From assembly GCA_003524845.1 (NCBI GenBank), contig DQGR01000101.1, positions 31,680-43,565 on the forward strand: DNA of 11,886 bases. The letters are read 5' to 3'. A program made the translations under genes and the position numbers. Below the pieces are notes generated by a model, which searched no databases, was not told the DNA's origin, and was given only the letters and a program-made list of their open reading frames with translations. Positions 11,668-11,886 of this stretch are shown here, in pieces. Within the stretch, counting starts at the first letter, position 1. The number at the start of each line of letters is the position of its first letter. The DNA is from Patescibacteria group bacterium (GTDB lineage: Bacteria; Patescibacteriota; Microgenomatia; UBA10105).

Positions 11668-11886
11668 TTAACACTCGGAGTAGCCGCAGGAGTAACACTT
11701 TTTGCAGCCTTCTTCAAATATGAGCGACGCCTCACCGCACCCGGGACACAGATCAACCGTGACCATTTTGCGCTCCGTTAGAAGCATCTGTTGTGCCGGC
11801 ACGGTGAGCGGCTGTTCTGCCGGCTCCATGGTGGGCGCGGCGCTGGCCACATGAGCCGATTGGGCACTTGTGGTGAGCGGAGTCGA
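11668..11886 (-). CDS. Class II (adenosylcobalamin-dependent) ribonucleotide reductase, C-terminal fragment
   Basis: Only the last 72 residues are in the window; the gene continues past the right edge. A Pro/Ala/Thr-rich linker (about 1-34 of the fragment) leads to a C-terminal cysteine cluster: CPGC (47-50), then GCKKCYSCGYSEC with Cys at 61, 64, 67 and 72. This zinc-binding-like tail, ending in CGYSxC, is characteristic of vitamin B12-dependent ribonucleotide reductases, where terminal cysteines re-reduce the active-site disulfide. The adjoining cobalamin adenosyltransferase supports the call. The catalytic barrel and any intein cannot be seen. Confidence 0.87.
   Translation of the reverse strand, partial: STPLTTSAQSAHVASAAPTMEPAEQPLTVPAQQMLLTERKMVTVDLCPGCGEASLIFEEGCKKCYSCGYSEC

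Noticed and set aside
1..11886. CRISPR array, insertion sequence or rRNA
   Set aside because: No regularly spaced repeats, no transposase-like protein and no rRNA-like sequence were seen on either strand.

Overview
This window (11,886 bases, mid-range GC by eye) looks like a chromosomal segment of a small-genome Candidate Phyla Radiation (Patescibacteria) bacterium. That placement is an inference. It rests on the very compact, overlapping gene order, the scarcity of Shine-Dalgarno sites (clear ones only before the genes starting at 3283 and 10922), the VanW-like and membrane-anchored TraD/VirB4-like ATPase genes typical of that group, and the short repeats that appear to sit in-frame inside housekeeping genes. 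No rRNA, ribosomal protein or other phylogenetic marker is present to confirm it.

Layout. Bases 62-2939 are a plus-strand run of a VanW-like cell-envelope protein, a small HxGH nucleotidyltransferase and tsaD. It meets a long minus-strand run that fills the rest of the window; the two overlap by 4 bases at their stop codons (2936-2939). In transcription order, the minus-strand run from the right edge is: the C-terminal end of an adenosylcobalamin-dependent (class II) ribonucleotide reductase; a PduO-type cob(I)alamin adenosyltransferase starting 1 base after it; a cobalamin riboswitch; a membrane-anchored DUF4430 (transcobalamin-like) protein; a DUF6580-like membrane protein resembling an ECF-transporter substrate-binding subunit; a 691-residue protein of unknown function overlapping the previous gene by 20 bases; a 141-residue Pro-rich protein; a 782-residue TraD/VirB4-like ATPase overlapping it by 4 bases; a D-Ala-D-Ala-ligase-like ATP-grasp enzyme; a tRNA with a UAU anticodon (isoleucine AUA); idi, whose ATG directly follows the tRNA CCA; and a 115-residue orphan.

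How the parts fit. The right third (9947-11886) reads as a vitamin B12 acquisition-and-use locus. The riboswitch senses cobalamin, the DUF4430 protein may capture it outside the membrane, the DUF6580-like protein may carry it across, the adenosyltransferase makes adenosylcobalamin, and the class II reductase uses it to make deoxynucleotides. No cobalamin biosynthesis gene and no ECF ATPase or T subunit is visible.

The second theme is palindromes and tandem repeats inside coding sequence: perfect 33- and 32-base palindromes in idi and the 691-codon gene, a 21-base one in tsaD, an interrupted 36-base one in idi, and three short direct or tandem repeats in tsaD. Several coincide with places where the protein seems longer than its family. 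The third theme is the tRNA-Ile(UAU)-idi unit, which has a rare bacterial anticodon, an odd T-loop and no space for an ordinary leader on idi. No gap exceeds 300 bases; the largest (10923-11096) is occupied by the riboswitch.
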